Shown here piece by piece: positions 53,383 through 62,788 of a DNA stretch of 64,000 nucleotides. Position 1 is the stretch's first letter, and each line of letters begins with the position of its first letter. The notes beneath the pieces were generated by a model. That model saw only the letters and a list, made by a program, of their open reading frames with translations. It did no database searches and was not told the origin of the DNA. Position numbers and translations under genes: made by a program. Origin of the DNA: Anaerolineaceae bacterium (GTDB lineage: Bacteria; Chloroflexota; Anaerolineae; Promineifilales; Promineifilaceae). The stretch lies in NCBI GenBank assembly GCA_002699125.1, contig PABI01000080.1, positions 1-64,000 on the forward strand, in the 5' to 3' direction.

Positions 53383-53446
53383 AATAGAACGCTGATTTGC
53401 CTGATTTTTCTGATCAGGGCAATCAGGTAAATCAGCGCCCTATTTT
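53383..53446. repeat. CGCTGATT-type hairpin repeat, compact copy
   Basis: AATAGAACGCTGATTTGCCTGATT is answered by AATCAGGTAAATCAGCGCCCTATTT; the centre is TTCTGATCAGGGC. It stands inside the operon between the dioxygenase and the hydrolase and may stabilise or attenuate the mRNA. The relative is at 45623-45715. Confidence 0.75.
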
Positions 53447-53462
53447 CTATAGGAGTAAACAG

Positions 53463-54116
53463 ATGACGACAACTGGAGCAAATGGCCCACACCAAGGGCA
53501 GCCGCTTTTGCAGCAGGGTAAACCACTTGCTGAAGCTAAAGCGGCAATGATTTTGGTACACGGCCGTGGAGCCACAGCGCAAAGTATTCTGGAACTGGCC
53601 AGCGTCTTGCCTCACCCGGAGATGGCCTACGTCGCGCCGCAGGCGCAGGGCAATACCTGGTATCCGCAAAGTTTTATGGCTCCCATGCCGCAAAATGAAC
53701 CGTGGCTGACGTCCGCCCTGCAAACGGTGGCCGACACAGTGGCAAACGTGGAAGAAGCGGGCATTCCAGCAGACAAAATTATCATTGGCGGATTTTCACA
53801 GGGGGCATGTTTGGCCAGCGAGTTTGTGGCCCGCAACGCCCGGCGCTATGGTGGCCTGCTCTTGTTCAGCGGCGGCTTGATTGGTCCACCCGGCACGCCG
53901 CGTGCGTATGATGGCTCTTTGGACGGCACGCCGGTTTTTATTGGATGCAGCGATGTCGATTTTCACATTCCGGTGGAGCGGGTGGAGGAAACGGCCGTAA
54001 CCCTACAAAATCTCGGCGCCACCGTCAACAAAAAAATCTATCCCAACATGGGCCACACCATCGTCCAGGACGAAATCGACGAAGCGCAAAAAATCGTAAA
54101 TAGTTTATCGGCTTAA
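53463..54116 (+). CDS. Alpha/beta hydrolase, phospholipase/carboxylesterase family, MhqD-like (217 aa)
   Basis: AGGAG (53450-53454) precedes ATG 53463; an open frame upstream would read the hairpin repeat. Catalytic Ser in GGFSQGACLA, Asp in CSDVDFHIPVERV and His in NMGHTIVQDEI complete the triad; MILVHGRGATAQSILELA is the N-terminal oxyanion region. The closest described relatives are MhqD and small carboxylesterases. Next to a ring-cleaving dioxygenase it may hydrolyse the ring-opened product. Confidence 0.9.
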   Translation: MTTTGANGPHQGQPLLQQGKPLAEAKAAMILVHGRGATAQSILELASVLPHPEMAYVAPQAQGNTWYPQSFMAPMPQNEPWLTSALQTVADTVANVEEAGIPADKIIIGGFSQGACLASEFVARNARRYGGLLLFSGGLIGPPGTPRAYDGSLDGTPVFIGCSDVDFHIPVERVEETAVTLQNLGATVNKKIYPNMGHTIVQDEIDEAQKIVNSLSA

Positions 54117-54123
54117 AAAATGA

Positions 54124-54195
54124 ACCGCAAAGAGCACAAAGAATGCAAAGAAAGAATGAAAGAGAAAACTTCGCGCGCTTTGCGTCCTTTGCGGT
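54124..54195. repeat. CGCAAAG-type hairpin repeat, second copy
   Basis: ACCGCAAAGAGCACAAAGAA ... CTTTGCGTCCTTTGCGGT. ACCGCAAAG and CTTTGCGGT are exact inverts. It relates to 2014-2109. It lies between two genes of the MarR operon. Confidence 0.7.
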
Positions 54196-54215
54196 AAAAA
54201 TTTTTGGAGGAAATC

Positions 54216-54800
54216 ATGCAGAAATTACAAACGCAAGGGGTGCATCATATCACGATGATTGGTGCCGACCGTCAGACGTCGATTGATTTTTGGGAAGGCG
54301 TTCTGGGAATGCCGTTCGTTTTTGAACAGCCCAACCTGGACGTGCCCGAAGAGAACCACCTTTATTTTGATCCGGGCGACGGCAATCTCGTTACCATCTT
54401 CACCAATGAGAACCGTAAACCCGATCCCACGCCCAACCCCGAAGGAATTGGCAATTTGCACCACATCGCCTTCAATGTTTCCCGCGCCACCTACACCCAG
54501 GTAAAAAAGCGGCTGGACGAGCGTGGTATCCCCAACAGCGGCGAGGTGGATCGCGGCTTCATGTACTCTATCTACTTTCGCGATCCGCTGGGGCAGCTGT
54601 ACGAGCTGGCCAACTACAAATTTGACCCACCGCCCGGCGTCAGCCATGCCGAGGTGCTGCATCTGGCGCACCAGCTGCGCATGGAGCGCGGCGACTACAA
54701 CATCGCCGACGAGCATCTGGCCGACGCCATCGAGATTTTTGTGCAGCGTACCGCCAATACCCTTTCTGACGACCGCAGTCCCCAAAATCCATACAAATAA
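54216..54800 (+). CDS. VOC-family (glyoxalase/bleomycin-resistance fold) protein (194 aa)
   Basis: TTGGAGGAAATC precedes ATG 54216. The domain spans residues 5-145: GVHHITMIGADRQTSIDFWE, NHLYFDPGDGNLVTIFTN, GNLHHIAFNVSRATYTQVKK, SIYFRDPLGQLYELANY, with His-His-Glu metal ligands. A helical C-terminal tail of about 50 residues follows. It probably works with the larger VOC protein on aromatic or quinone substrates. Last gene of the MarR-controlled run. Confidence 0.87.
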   Translation: MQKLQTQGVHHITMIGADRQTSIDFWEGVLGMPFVFEQPNLDVPEENHLYFDPGDGNLVTIFTNENRKPDPTPNPEGIGNLHHIAFNVSRATYTQVKKRLDERGIPNSGEVDRGFMYSIYFRDPLGQLYELANYKFDPPPGVSHAEVLHLAHQLRMERGDYNIADEHLADAIEIFVQRTANTLSDDRSPQNPYK

Positions 54801-54811
54801 CTCAAAACACA

Positions 54812-54935
54812 ACGGCCGTTTCCCCTCGCGCCACAAATTATGCAGAAGGAAACGGCCGTCCCCGTTAAAAATTCACCATTCACCGTTCACTATTCACAAT
54901 TAACCCGGTCAGGGGACAGATTTCACATTGCCACG
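54812..54935. repeat. Intergenic repeat cluster: octamer hairpin, TTCACC word array and GGGGACAGATTT motif
   Basis: AACGGCCGTTTCC (54812-54824) is inverted as GGAAACGGCCGT (about 54847-54858). Next is AATTCACCATTCACCGTTC then ACTATTCACAATT, a four-fold ~8-base array. CCGGTCAGGGGACAGATTTC follows; such GGGGACAGATTT words occur in REP-type elements mobilised by TnpA-REP proteins. No gene is visible between 54801 and 54997. Confidence 0.55.
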
Positions 54936-54997
54936 CCTTGTCTCTTTTTGCTACGGTGATTTTTATTTAGCTGTTTCTTTTTTATAGGGAGCTAATC

Positions 54998-55405
54998 ATG
55001 AAATCACATCATTCGCAGGAACAGGGCCAGGGATTGGTAGAATATGCCCTCATTCTGGTTCTGGTGGCCATCGTCGTGATGGGCATTTTGACCATTCTAG
55101 GCCCACAGGTCGGAGAAGTTTATAGTCGCGTTACTGTGGCACTCTCGTCTGGCGACGGTCCCATTACCGGGATAACGGCCGAACGCACCGGACACGGCGC
55201 TGGCAATGACGTTACTGTCCAAGTCACCGTCTCCGAGGACACAACCGTCACCATCAAGGATTCACAAAGCGGGCAAACGCGCACGATGAGTTGCAGCAGC
55301 AGCTGCCATCACACGTTTACCGGCGTGGGACACAGCGGTGGCACGGTTACAGCCACCGCCGAGGGCGGTGGTATGTCTTCCGGGTACGGTGCTCAAGGTT
55401 CGTAA
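54998..55405 (+). CDS. Flp-type pilin with an extra C-terminal domain (135 aa)
   Basis: MKSHHSQEQGQGLVEYALIL then VLVAIVVMGILTILGPQVGE is almost the same as the 50-residue pilin at 9071 (shared GQGLVEYAL and ILT.LGPQ.G.V.SR). Instead of ending after VALSS it continues for 80 residues with GDGPITGITAERTGHGAGND, VTVQVTVSEDTTVTIKDSQS, a CSSSCHH motif and a Gly-rich end. This looks like an exported beta domain displayed on a pilin stem. It is far from the tad genes and preceded by GGGAGCTAATC. Confidence 0.88.
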   Translation: MKSHHSQEQGQGLVEYALILVLVAIVVMGILTILGPQVGEVYSRVTVALSSGDGPITGITAERTGHGAGNDVTVQVTVSEDTTVTIKDSQSGQTRTMSCSSSCHHTFTGVGHSGGTVTATAEGGGMSSGYGAQGS

Positions 55406-55479
55406 ACGCGCAAGCGAATAGACAATTAAATATGGATGACGTGTGATGCGTGAAGCAATCTTCGATTGCCAATCACATT

Positions 55480-56985
55480 TTACGCATCACCCATCATTCT
55501 TGCTACGGCCGTAAAAGTCGGTTTAAGTGCCGGGTAAAGCTGCTGGTAAAGGGGGTAAAGCTGGTTGTAAACGGCCGTATTCCCGCCCGGTTCCGTCTTG
55601 CCCGTTACCTGCACCAATGCCGCACACGCTTCTTCAACCGAACTGAATGCACCCGCGCCGACCAACGCTAAAACGGCCGCGCCGTACGCCGCACCTTCGG
55701 TCGTGTTCACCGTTACAATTTCGGTTTGCAGCACGTCGGCCAGGATTTGCCGCCAGAGCGGGCTGCGCAGCCCGCCACCAGAGGCGCGAATTTGCGTGAT
55801 GTCTGCCAGACCCGCACCGCGCATCAGCTCCAGGCTGTCGCGCAGGCCAAAGGCGACGCCTTCCAGCACCGCCCGGGTTAAATGCGGCTGGCCGTGGCGC
55901 ACGGTGAGGCCGACAAAGCCACCCCGCGCCAGCGGATCGGGGTGGGGCGTGCGTTCCCCGGTGAGGTAAGGCAAAAAGAGGAGACCTTCGCTGCCCGCAG
56001 GGACATTGGCAGCCGGTGCCAGCAAATCAGCAAAATCCACACTGGGCGCGAGGGCGTCCCGGTACCAGCGCAAACTGCCTGCCGCCGAGAGCATGACGCC
56101 CATCAGGTGCCATTTGCCCGGCACGGCATGGCAGAACGCATGGAGACGGCCGTCTGGCTCCACAATCGGCACGTCACTGCTGGCAAACACCACGCCGGAC
56201 GTACCCAAACTCAGCGCCACCACGCCATCAACGACGGCCCCGGTGCCGACAGCATTGGCCGCCTGGTCGCCGCCGCCCGCCACGACGGGAATGCCTGCCG
56301 GCAGCCCGGTCGCTTCCGCTGCTTCCGGGGTGAGATGGCCGGTAACGGCCGTCCCCTCAAACGTGGGTGGCAGCCAGGCAGGATCGATACCCAGCTTACC
56401 CACGACCTCGTTTGACCAATCCCGCTGGCGCACGTCGAACAGTTGGGTGCCAGCGCCACCCGCCTTGTCGGTGGCAAATTCGCCCGTTAGCTTGTAACGA
56501 ACGTAATCTTTGGGCAGGAGGATGTGGGCGATACGGCCGTACACCTCTGGCTCGTTATTTTTCACCCACAAAATTTTGGGGGCGGTGAAGCCGGTCAGGG
56601 CATCATTCCCCGTTATGTCAATTAAGCGCTGCTTGCCGATAAGCGTGCGCATTTCGTCGCACTCGGCCCCGGTGCGTTGATCGTTCCACAGCAGGGCGGG
56701 ACGCAGCACTTGTCCATTTTGGTCCAGCAGCACCAACCCGTGCATTTGCCCCGTGAGACCGATGGCGGCAACGGCCGTTGCCGCAACACCGCTATCTGCC
56801 AGTACCTGCTGAATGCTGGCCGCCGTTGCCGTCCACCATAATTCCGGCCGCTGCTCGCTCCACAACGGTCGGGGTGTTTCATAATCGTAAGTTGATGACG
56901 CCACACCGATGACTTCGCCCGTTTCTGCCAGCAGCAGTGCCTTTGTTGCCGTTGTTGAACTGTCTATGCCGATGAAATAGTTCAT
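55480..56985 (-). CDS. xylB: Xylulokinase (501 aa)
   Basis: FGGY-family sugar kinase: YFIGIDSSTTATKALLL (N-terminal Asp and phosphate loop), AIGLTGQMHGLVLLD (the MHG typical of xylulokinase), LLWNDQRTGAECDEM, AGGGDQAANAVGTGAV, and IRASGGGLRSPLWRQILADV. It phosphorylates D-xylulose to D-xylulose 5-phosphate. Length is normal. Its ATG overlaps the stop of the APH-fold kinase gene by four bases; it is the last gene of the xylose cluster. Confidence 0.94.
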   Translation of the reverse strand: MNYFIGIDSSTTATKALLLAETGEVIGVASSTYDYETPRPLWSEQRPELWWTATAASIQQVLADSGVAATAVAAIGLTGQMHGLVLLDQNGQVLRPALLWNDQRTGAECDEMRTLIGKQRLIDITGNDALTGFTAPKILWVKNNEPEVYGRIAHILLPKDYVRYKLTGEFATDKAGGAGTQLFDVRQRDWSNEVVGKLGIDPAWLPPTFEGTAVTGHLTPEAAEATGLPAGIPVVAGGGDQAANAVGTGAVVDGVVALSLGTSGVVFASSDVPIVEPDGRLHAFCHAVPGKWHLMGVMLSAAGSLRWYRDALAPSVDFADLLAPAANVPAGSEGLLFLPYLTGERTPHPDPLARGGFVGLTVRHGQPHLTRAVLEGVAFGLRDSLELMRGAGLADITQIRASGGGLRSPLWRQILADVLQTEIVTVNTTEGAAYGAAVLALVGAGAFSSVEEACAALVQVTGKTEPGGNTAVYNQLYPLYQQLYPALKPTFTAVARMMGDA

Positions 56986-57968
56986 GAAACCATACTCTCC
57001 ATCTTCTGGTTAACCTCTGCCAATGTTTGCCAAAATGGCTCCGGTTCCCAACCAAAGCGGGTGGCTTCCAGCAGCAGTTGAATTGTGTACAAGCCATGAT
57101 AGGTTAGCTGGCGAAATTGAGTAGCAGGGTCAGTCGGGGGACGGCCGTAACCATCCCAAAATGCATCTGGCACTTCGTAATAATAAAAAATCCATTCGGC
57201 CAGCGGATCGCCCCAGATGCCGCGTTCTGCATCCAGTAAGCCCACAATTTTGGGGGGCGACTGCGCTCGGTCGATGAGGACATTTTTGGGCCACAGGTCG
57301 CCGTGAACCAGCCGGGGAATGGACACCGCATCCAGCAGTGCCTGCCCGGCGACCAGGCAGTCGGCGTAGGTTTGCGTGTCGGGGCGATCCAGCCCCAGAG
57401 CGGTCAGATCGTCCCGCATGATTTGGGTGATGTGGGCCACGGCCGTACTCCAGCGCTCGAAGCCAGGATTGTTGTCGGGAAAACCAAAATGGGGGCCGGT
57501 GGCTGTGTGGATTTGTTTAGCTATCTCCGCCAACTGCTGCCAGAGAACGGCCGTTTCCGCCGCCGACAATTCCCCCTGTACCACATCCCACAGCTCGCCC
57601 GTCACAAACGTCTGAATCACCCAATCCCGATCCAGCAGCTCCTGACTGAAATCGGCAAAAAGGGTTTGCGGGGCAAGGGGACAAACGGCCGTTAAAGCGG
57701 TTTCCAACCCCTGTTCCCGCCGCAGCAAAAATCGTTCATGGGTAAAAATGGCCGCTTGCGGCTGAGGTGATACCCGCAAGACGGCCTGCTGTCCATCATG
57801 AAGCTGCAACAAATAGGTGCTGTTAAACAGGCCAGTGCCCAATTCCCGTGCCGCCACTGCTCGCGTCTGGCCGCCAAAAGTGCGGCAACAAATCGCTTCA
57901 ATTGACTCCGCCGAAATACCCTGCTGAAAGTCAACGGCCGTACGGGCAATGGGGTGAAATTCGATCAT
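56982..57968 (-). CDS. APH-fold small-molecule kinase between xylA and xylB (328 aa)
   Basis: Aminoglycoside-phosphotransferase/fructosamine-kinase fold. ATP-binding part: GTGLFNSTYLLQLHDGQQAV; catalytic loop LVHGDLWPKNVLID (HGDxxxxN) and metal motif VGLLDAERGIWGDPLAEWIF. All active-site residues are present. Its ATG follows the xylA stop with no gap and its end overlaps xylB, so it is expressed as part of xylose catabolism. Its substrate is probably a sugar, sugar alcohol or glycated compound rather than an antibiotic; this is inference. Confidence 0.87.
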   Translation of the reverse strand: MIEFHPIARTAVDFQQGISAESIEAICCRTFGGQTRAVAARELGTGLFNSTYLLQLHDGQQAVLRVSPQPQAAIFTHERFLLRREQGLETALTAVCPLAPQTLFADFSQELLDRDWVIQTFVTGELWDVVQGELSAAETAVLWQQLAEIAKQIHTATGPHFGFPDNNPGFERWSTAVAHITQIMRDDLTALGLDRPDTQTYADCLVAGQALLDAVSIPRLVHGDLWPKNVLIDRAQSPPKIVGLLDAERGIWGDPLAEWIFYYYEVPDAFWDGYGRPPTDPATQFRQLTYHGLYTIQLLLEATRFGWEPEPFWQTLAEVNQKMESMVS

Positions 57969-59129
57969 TTAACGAACGCCCAACAGCAGCTCCACGACCA
58001 GTTGATCAAGCCGTTCATAAGGCTGGCCGCGCTGGCCAAGCGCCGAGCGGTCAAACTGATGCGACCGCAGTTGGGCCGCTTTTTCGGCACTGTACTGGCC
58101 CATCAACGGCGTCATCTCGCCGCTGTCGGCATTGATTTCTGCCAGCAGCGCTTGAATCTCAGCATCCGCGTTAAACTGCGCCGCTTTCTCCTTCAGGATG
58201 AGATAGGTGCGCATGCAGCCGCGGGCAAACGCCTTGACATCTTCGTAGTCGCTGGTGCGGTAGGCGTGTGCGTCAAAATGACGACTGCTGTCGTAGCCGT
58301 TGTCCTCCAGCAGTTTCACCAGGAAAAAGGCAGATTTCAAATTGACCGAGCCAAAGCGGAAATCCTGATCGTACCGGCCGAATGCCTGGTCGTTCAAATC
58401 AATGTGGAACAGCTTGCCCGCCTCCATTGCCTGGGCTACGTGGTGCGTAAAATTCAGCCCGGCCATGTGCTCGTGCGCTACCTCTGGGTTCACGCCGACC
58501 ATTTCCGGATGGTCCAACGTTTCGATGAAGGCCAGCATGTTGCCGGTGGTGGCATTGTAGATGTCGCCGCGCGGTTCGTTGGGCTTGGCTTCCAGGGCAA
58601 ACTTCAAATCATACCCTTGGTCCAGGACGTATTCACAGAGATAGTTCATCGCTTCCCGGCTGCGCTTAACGGCCGTAATTGGGTCTTTCCCCGCATCCGT
58701 CTCCGTGCCTTCACGGCCGCCCCAAAAGACGTAAATGTTGGCCCCCAGCTCCACGCCTAAATCGATGGCGTGCATCGTTTTGTGCAGGGCATAAGCGCGC
58801 ACATTGCGATCATTGCTGGTGAAGGCCCCGTCGCGAAAAGCCGGATCGGTAAACAGGTTGGTGGTGGCCATCGGCACGACGATGCCGGTTTCGTCCAGCG
58901 CCTGCTTGAAGTCGGCCACGATTTTGTCGCGCTCGGCGGGGGTGGCGTCGATAGGCACCAGGTCGTTGTCATGGAAGTTGACACCCCAGGCACCCACTTC
59001 AGCCAGCAAGTGTACCAATTCAACGGGGGATTTTGTTTGGCGGACCGCATCGCCAAAGGGGTCACGGCCCACATTGCCTACGGTCCATAGACCAAAGGTA
59101 AATTTATGTTCTGGTTTTGGTTCGTACAT
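57969..59129 (-). CDS. xylA: Xylose isomerase, short class I type (386 aa)
   Basis: AGGAG eight bases upstream decides for ATG 59129 over the GTG at 59138. Motifs: [28 protein letters not shown] (catalytic His and Asp), [15 protein letters not shown] (Glu/Lys metal site), [26 protein letters not shown] (Asp and metal ligands) and HFDAHAYR. It converts D-xylose to D-xylulose with two divalent metals. The length and sequence are of the actinobacterial (class I) type. Confidence 0.96.
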   Translation of the reverse strand: MYEPKPEHKFTFGLWTVGNVGRDPFGDAVRQTKSPVELVHLLAEVGAWGVNFHDNDLVPIDATPAERDKIVADFKQALDETGIVVPMATTNLFTDPAFRDGAFTSNDRNVRAYALHKTMHAIDLGVELGANIYVFWGGREGTETDAGKDPITAVKRSREAMNYLCEYVLDQGYDLKFALEAKPNEPRGDIYNATTGNMLAFIETLDHPEMVGVNPEVAHEHMAGLNFTHHVAQAMEAGKLFHIDLNDQAFGRYDQDFRFGSVNLKSAFFLVKLLEDNGYDSSRHFDAHAYRTSDYEDVKAFARGCMRTYLILKEKAAQFNADAEIQALLAEINADSGEMTPLMGQYSAEKAAQLRSHQFDRSALGQRGQPYERLDQLVVELLLGVR

Positions 59130-59159
59130 CAGTTTCACTCCTGCATTGGTTAAGTATTC

Positions 59160-59257
59160 ATCCGAATATTGGCCACAGAATTCACAGAGATTTTTGAGAT
59201 TGGGCTCAAGTTCTCTATCTTCTCTTTTTTCTCTGTGGCTTTTTCGGATAGATTCTA
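59160..59257. repeat. MITE-like element, copy 2 (opposite orientation)
   Basis: From ATCCGAATATTGGCCACAGA to CTCTGTGGCTTTTTCGGATAG and ATTC. Its reverse complement matches the element at 33680-33771 with about six differences in 92 bases. The outermost ATCCGAA and TTCGGAT are also inverted. It separates the GH3 gene from xylA in the same transcription direction. Confidence 0.85.
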
Positions 59258-61639
59258 AGCTTGTTTGGTGACGATTGCCTCGCTAAAAAACGCACGGCTT
59301 TGGCTAATGTCGGTTATCTCGCCACTGATTTGGAAACGGCCGTTCAAATGAATCTCTTCCGACGATGTGCCAATCATAAACTGGATTTCGCCCGGTTCCA
59401 CAACTTTGCACAGTTTGCGGTTGTAAAATCCCAGGGCACTCATTGGCAGGGCAAACGTCACTTGTTGGGTTTCGCCAGCGGCCAGCACAACACGCTTAAA
59501 GCCTTTCAGCTCCTTTACCCGTCGTGTCACTGAGGCAACCGGATCATTTATGTAAAGCTGAACGACCTCTTCGCCAGCGCGAGGGCCGCAGTTGGTGATG
59601 GCGCAGCTAATTTGAATCGTCTCATCAGCCGCCACCTGGGTTTTGTCCTGCTGCAAATCATCCAGCTTGAAGTGAGTATAGCTCAGGCCAAAGCCAAACG
59701 GCCACAGCGGTTTGCTGCTTAAGTTGACATAATCGCCCTTCCAGTGTGACCGCCCGCCTGATACTTTATGATTGTAATAAATGGGAATTTGCCCCACGTC
59801 GCGGGGAAAGGTGATGGGCAGCTTGCCCCCGGGATTCACATCGCCGAACAAAACGTCGGCCACGGCTTCGGCGCCTTCTTCGCCGGGCAGCCATGCTTCC
59901 AAAATGGCGGGGATGTTTTGCGCAATCCAGTTGATGGTAAGGGGACGGCCGTTCACCAAAACAACCACCACTGGCTTCCCTGTAGCCGCCACGGCCTGCA
60001 CCAGCTCGTCTTGCACACCGGTCAAATTGATTTCGGCACGATCGCGCGCTTCGCCGCAGGTGCAATCGTTGGTCAGACCCGATTTGCCACCGACAAACAG
60101 CAGCGCCACATCCGATTTTTCGGCAGCCGCCACTGCTTCGGCAAACCCGGAACGATCCTCACCGGTGACCGCGCAGCCTTGGGCGTAGGTAACGGCCGTT
60201 CCCGCCGCTACCTTTTCCTGAATTGCCGCCAAAATGGGGCGAATCGGCACAAAATTGTCCACCAGCTCCACGCTGTCCGGCACAGGGATGTTAAACACGT
60301 TCTGGCTGGACTGGCTCATCTCGTGCAGCGCTTCGATGTGGCAAGGATAGGCGTAGTCGCCCAGCAGATGGCGCACCGTGTTGGCTTGCGGGCCAATCAC
60401 GGCAATGGAACCGATGTTTTTGTCCAGCGGCAGCAAATCATTTTCATTTTTGAGCAGCACCATTGATTTTTGGGCAATGGTGCGGGCCAGTTGGCGCTGT
60501 TCCGGGGTATCAAAAACGGCCGTTGTTTTGCTCTCGTCTACATACGGATTCTCAAACAATCCCAGCATAAACTTGGTGCGCAGCAGGCGGGCGACGCTTT
60601 GGTCTACCAGGGCTTCATCGATCTGGCCGGTGCGAACGGCCGTTAACAGCGGATCGCCATAGCAGTCTGTGTGGGGCAGCTCCACATCAATGCCTGCCGT
60701 TAAAGCCAGATGGGCTGACTCCGCTTTGCTGCTGCTTAAATGGTGTGTTCGCTCGATCTCCTGCACGGCAAAATAATCAGACACCACAATGCCGTCAAAG
60801 CCCCACTGCTCCCGCAGCGTGTCGGTGAGCAGTTCCCTGGACGCCGTGCAGGGTACGCCGTCCAGCTCGTGGTAGGCGTTCATCACGGATTGCAGATTGG
60901 CTTGTTTGACGGCCGTTTCAAACGGCAGCAAAAACACTTCACGCAGCTCGCGTGGCGGAATGTGCACCGGGGCCCAGTTCATGCCCCCTTCAGACAGGCC
61001 GTAGCCGACAAAATGTTTGGCCGTGGCCACCACACCTTCCTGCCAGTTCTCTCCTTGCAGGCCGCGTACAAAATGCACCCCCATCTGCGCCACCAGGTAC
61101 GGGTCCTCGCCAAACGTTTCTTCCACCCGGCCCCAGCGCGGATCGCGCGTCACGTCCAGCACCGGCGACAGCCCCTGCTGCGCTCCGGCAGCCCGCATCT
61201 GCGTGCGCACCACGGCGGCCATCGCCTCCACCAACTCCGGTTCCCAGGTGCTGGCCACGCCGATGATTTGCGGAAAGCAGGTAGCGTCGCGCGTCATGTA
61301 GCCGCTACAACACTCTTCATGCACAATGGCCGGAATGCCCAGCCGCGTCTCTTCCACCAGATACCGCTGAATTTTGTTGGCAACGGCCGCTGCTTCGGCC
61401 GGAGCCAGGCTGCTGGCGCCACCCACTCGCGTGATTTGGCCAATGCCCAGAGACATAATTTGGGCGGCTTTGTCCGGATCAAATTGCATGTTGGTCAGCA
61501 GTTGGTAAACCCAGGTGCTGCCCAGCTGGGCCACCTTTTCTTCCAGGGTCATACGGTTGAGGAGGTCGGTGATACGGCCGTCAATCGGTTGTGCCGGATC
61601 ACGATAAATCACAGATAAATCTTCACTTGTCCTTTGCAT
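59255..61639 (-). CDS. Glycoside hydrolase family 3, beta-glucosidase/beta-xylosidase (794 aa)
   Basis: N-terminal TIM-barrel domain with [52 protein letters not shown] (KH motif 208-209) and nucleophile D288 in IVVSDYFAV; alpha/beta sandwich with [20 protein letters not shown]-terminal fibronectin-III-like domain ([20 protein letters not shown]). There is no signal peptide, so it acts on imported oligosaccharides in the cytoplasm. With xylose isomerase, xylulokinase and a GH31 enzyme beside it, xylosides or xyloglucan fragments are the likely substrates. Confidence 0.93.
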   Translation of the reverse strand: MQRTSEDLSVIYRDPAQPIDGRITDLLNRMTLEEKVAQLGSTWVYQLLTNMQFDPDKAAQIMSLGIGQITRVGGASSLAPAEAAAVANKIQRYLVEETRLGIPAIVHEECCSGYMTRDATCFPQIIGVASTWEPELVEAMAAVVRTQMRAAGAQQGLSPVLDVTRDPRWGRVEETFGEDPYLVAQMGVHFVRGLQGENWQEGVVATAKHFVGYGLSEGGMNWAPVHIPPRELREVFLLPFETAVKQANLQSVMNAYHELDGVPCTASRELLTDTLREQWGFDGIVVSDYFAVQEIERTHHLSSSKAESAHLALTAGIDVELPHTDCYGDPLLTAVRTGQIDEALVDQSVARLLRTKFMLGLFENPYVDESKTTAVFDTPEQRQLARTIAQKSMVLLKNENDLLPLDKNIGSIAVIGPQANTVRHLLGDYAYPCHIEALHEMSQSSQNVFNIPVPDSVELVDNFVPIRPILAAIQEKVAAGTAVTYAQGCAVTGEDRSGFAEAVAAAEKSDVALLFVGGKSGLTNDCTCGEARDRAEINLTGVQDELVQAVAATGKPVVVVLVNGRPLTINWIAQNIPAILEAWLPGEEGAEAVADVLFGDVNPGGKLPITFPRDVGQIPIYYNHKVSGGRSHWKGDYVNLSSKPLWPFGFGLSYTHFKLDDLQQDKTQVAADETIQISCAITNCGPRAGEEVVQLYINDPVASVTRRVKELKGFKRVVLAAGETQQVTFALPMSALGFYNRKLCKVVEPGEIQFMIGTSSEEIHLNGRFQISGEITDISQSRAFFSEAIVTKQA

Positions 61640-61695
61640 AATTGTTTCTTTTACCTACGTGCCGCAGATCATCAGTAAAGCCTGGCTTTCGCTAC

Positions 61696-61709
61696 TGAAA
61701 ACGTTTGCA
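61696..61709. promoter_or_regulatory. LacI/cre-like operator upstream of the GH3 gene
   Basis: TGAAAACGTTTGCA, a partly symmetric site around a central CG, matching the consensus of LacI/CcpA-family operators (TGWAARCGYTWNCW) at every position. It is about 60 bases before the GH3 start codon, placed to control GH3-xylA-kinase-xylB. Confidence 0.8.
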
Positions 61710-61732
61710 CGATTTTTAAATAAATTTGTAAA

Positions 61733-62767
61733 TTATCCGCTAGGCTGTGGTGGTGCGGTTGATTCGCGAACGATAAGTTCTGTTGGGAAAATAATGCTTT
61801 CCGGCATGGTTTCTGGATTCTTCAGCATGTCCAACAGCATTTGTGTGGCCGATCGACCCATTTCTTGCAGGGGTTGGCGCATGGTGGTGAGTTGGGGATT
61901 AAGCAGTGCGGCCGTTGGAATATCATCAAAGCCCACAACTGAAATATCATGGGGGACCTGCAGCCCTTGGGCGCGAATGGCTTCGATGACCCCCATAGCC
62001 GAAATATCATTGGAAGCGAAAACGGCCGTTGGCGGTTCCGCCAAATCCAGCAGATAACTTCCCCCACGAAAGCCACCCGGCTGCGAAAAATCTCCCTCGT
62101 ACAAAAGCTCTTCGCTAAAGAGAATCCCCGCCTCGGCCAGCGCTGCCTGGTAACCGGCCAGACGATCCTGGGCGCTCACCATATCGGTCCAGCCGGTGAC
62201 AATACCGATGCGCCGGTGTCCCAGTTCAATCAGATGTTTTGTGGCCTCATAACCACCCTGGTGGTTGTCGGCGGAGACAAAGCGATCTGAAGGCTCCTCG
62301 GTGCGGTGATCAATGATGACGTAAGGGAAACCTTTCTGGCGCAGCGACTTGAGATACGCTTCCGGCTCCCGCGGCAAGCTGATCAACAGGCCATCGGCCA
62401 GACCTCGGGCCATCATATGCACGTAGGCCGACTCCTTCGCCTTGCGCCGGTGCGTTGTGTACAGCATCAATTCATATTGGTGCGCCGCCAGCACATCATC
62501 AATGCCGTTGATGATTTCACCCATATACTGCGTGGTGAGATCAACCACCAGCAGGCCAATCACATTGGATTGACCGCCAGCCAGGCTGCGTGCATGCAAA
62601 TTAACCTGATAACCCAGACGTACCATCGCTTGCAGCACACGTTCACGTGTATCCGGATTCACATATGATTTGTTGTTAACCACGCGCGAGACGGTAGAGT
62701 AGGAAACTCCGGCCTCCTTGGCAACATCTTTGATGGTGACTTCATGTGAGGATTTGTTACGCTTCAC
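61733..62767 (-). CDS. LacI-family transcriptional regulator (344 aa)
   Basis: GTG 62767 is chosen: GGAAGG ends six bases before it, and the longer open frame to 62833 would read through the operator at 62789. The helix-turn-helix is VTIKDVAKEAGVSYSTVSRV with hinge VNLHARSLAGGQSNVIGLLV. The periplasmic-binding-protein-like effector domain fills the rest. It likely binds a xyloside- or xylose-derived inducer and represses the surrounding genes and itself through two similar operators. Confidence 0.92.
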   Translation of the reverse strand: MKRNKSSHEVTIKDVAKEAGVSYSTVSRVVNNKSYVNPDTRERVLQAMVRLGYQVNLHARSLAGGQSNVIGLLVVDLTTQYMGEIINGIDDVLAAHQYELMLYTTHRRKAKESAYVHMMARGLADGLLISLPREPEAYLKSLRQKGFPYVIIDHRTEEPSDRFVSADNHQGGYEATKHLIELGHRRIGIVTGWTDMVSAQDRLAGYQAALAEAGILFSEELLYEGDFSQPGGFRGGSYLLDLAEPPTAVFASNDISAMGVIEAIRAQGLQVPHDISVVGFDDIPTAALLNPQLTTMRQPLQEMGRSATQMLLDMLKNPETMPESIIFPTELIVRESTAPPQPSG

Positions 62768-62788
62768 CCTAACCCTTCCCGATTTTTC

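Noticed and set aside
61696-61709. Interpretation of the site as a CcpA catabolite-response element
   Set aside because: CcpA-type control is a Firmicutes feature. A LacI-family gene is adjacent and has the same motif upstream of itself, so a local operator is more likely.
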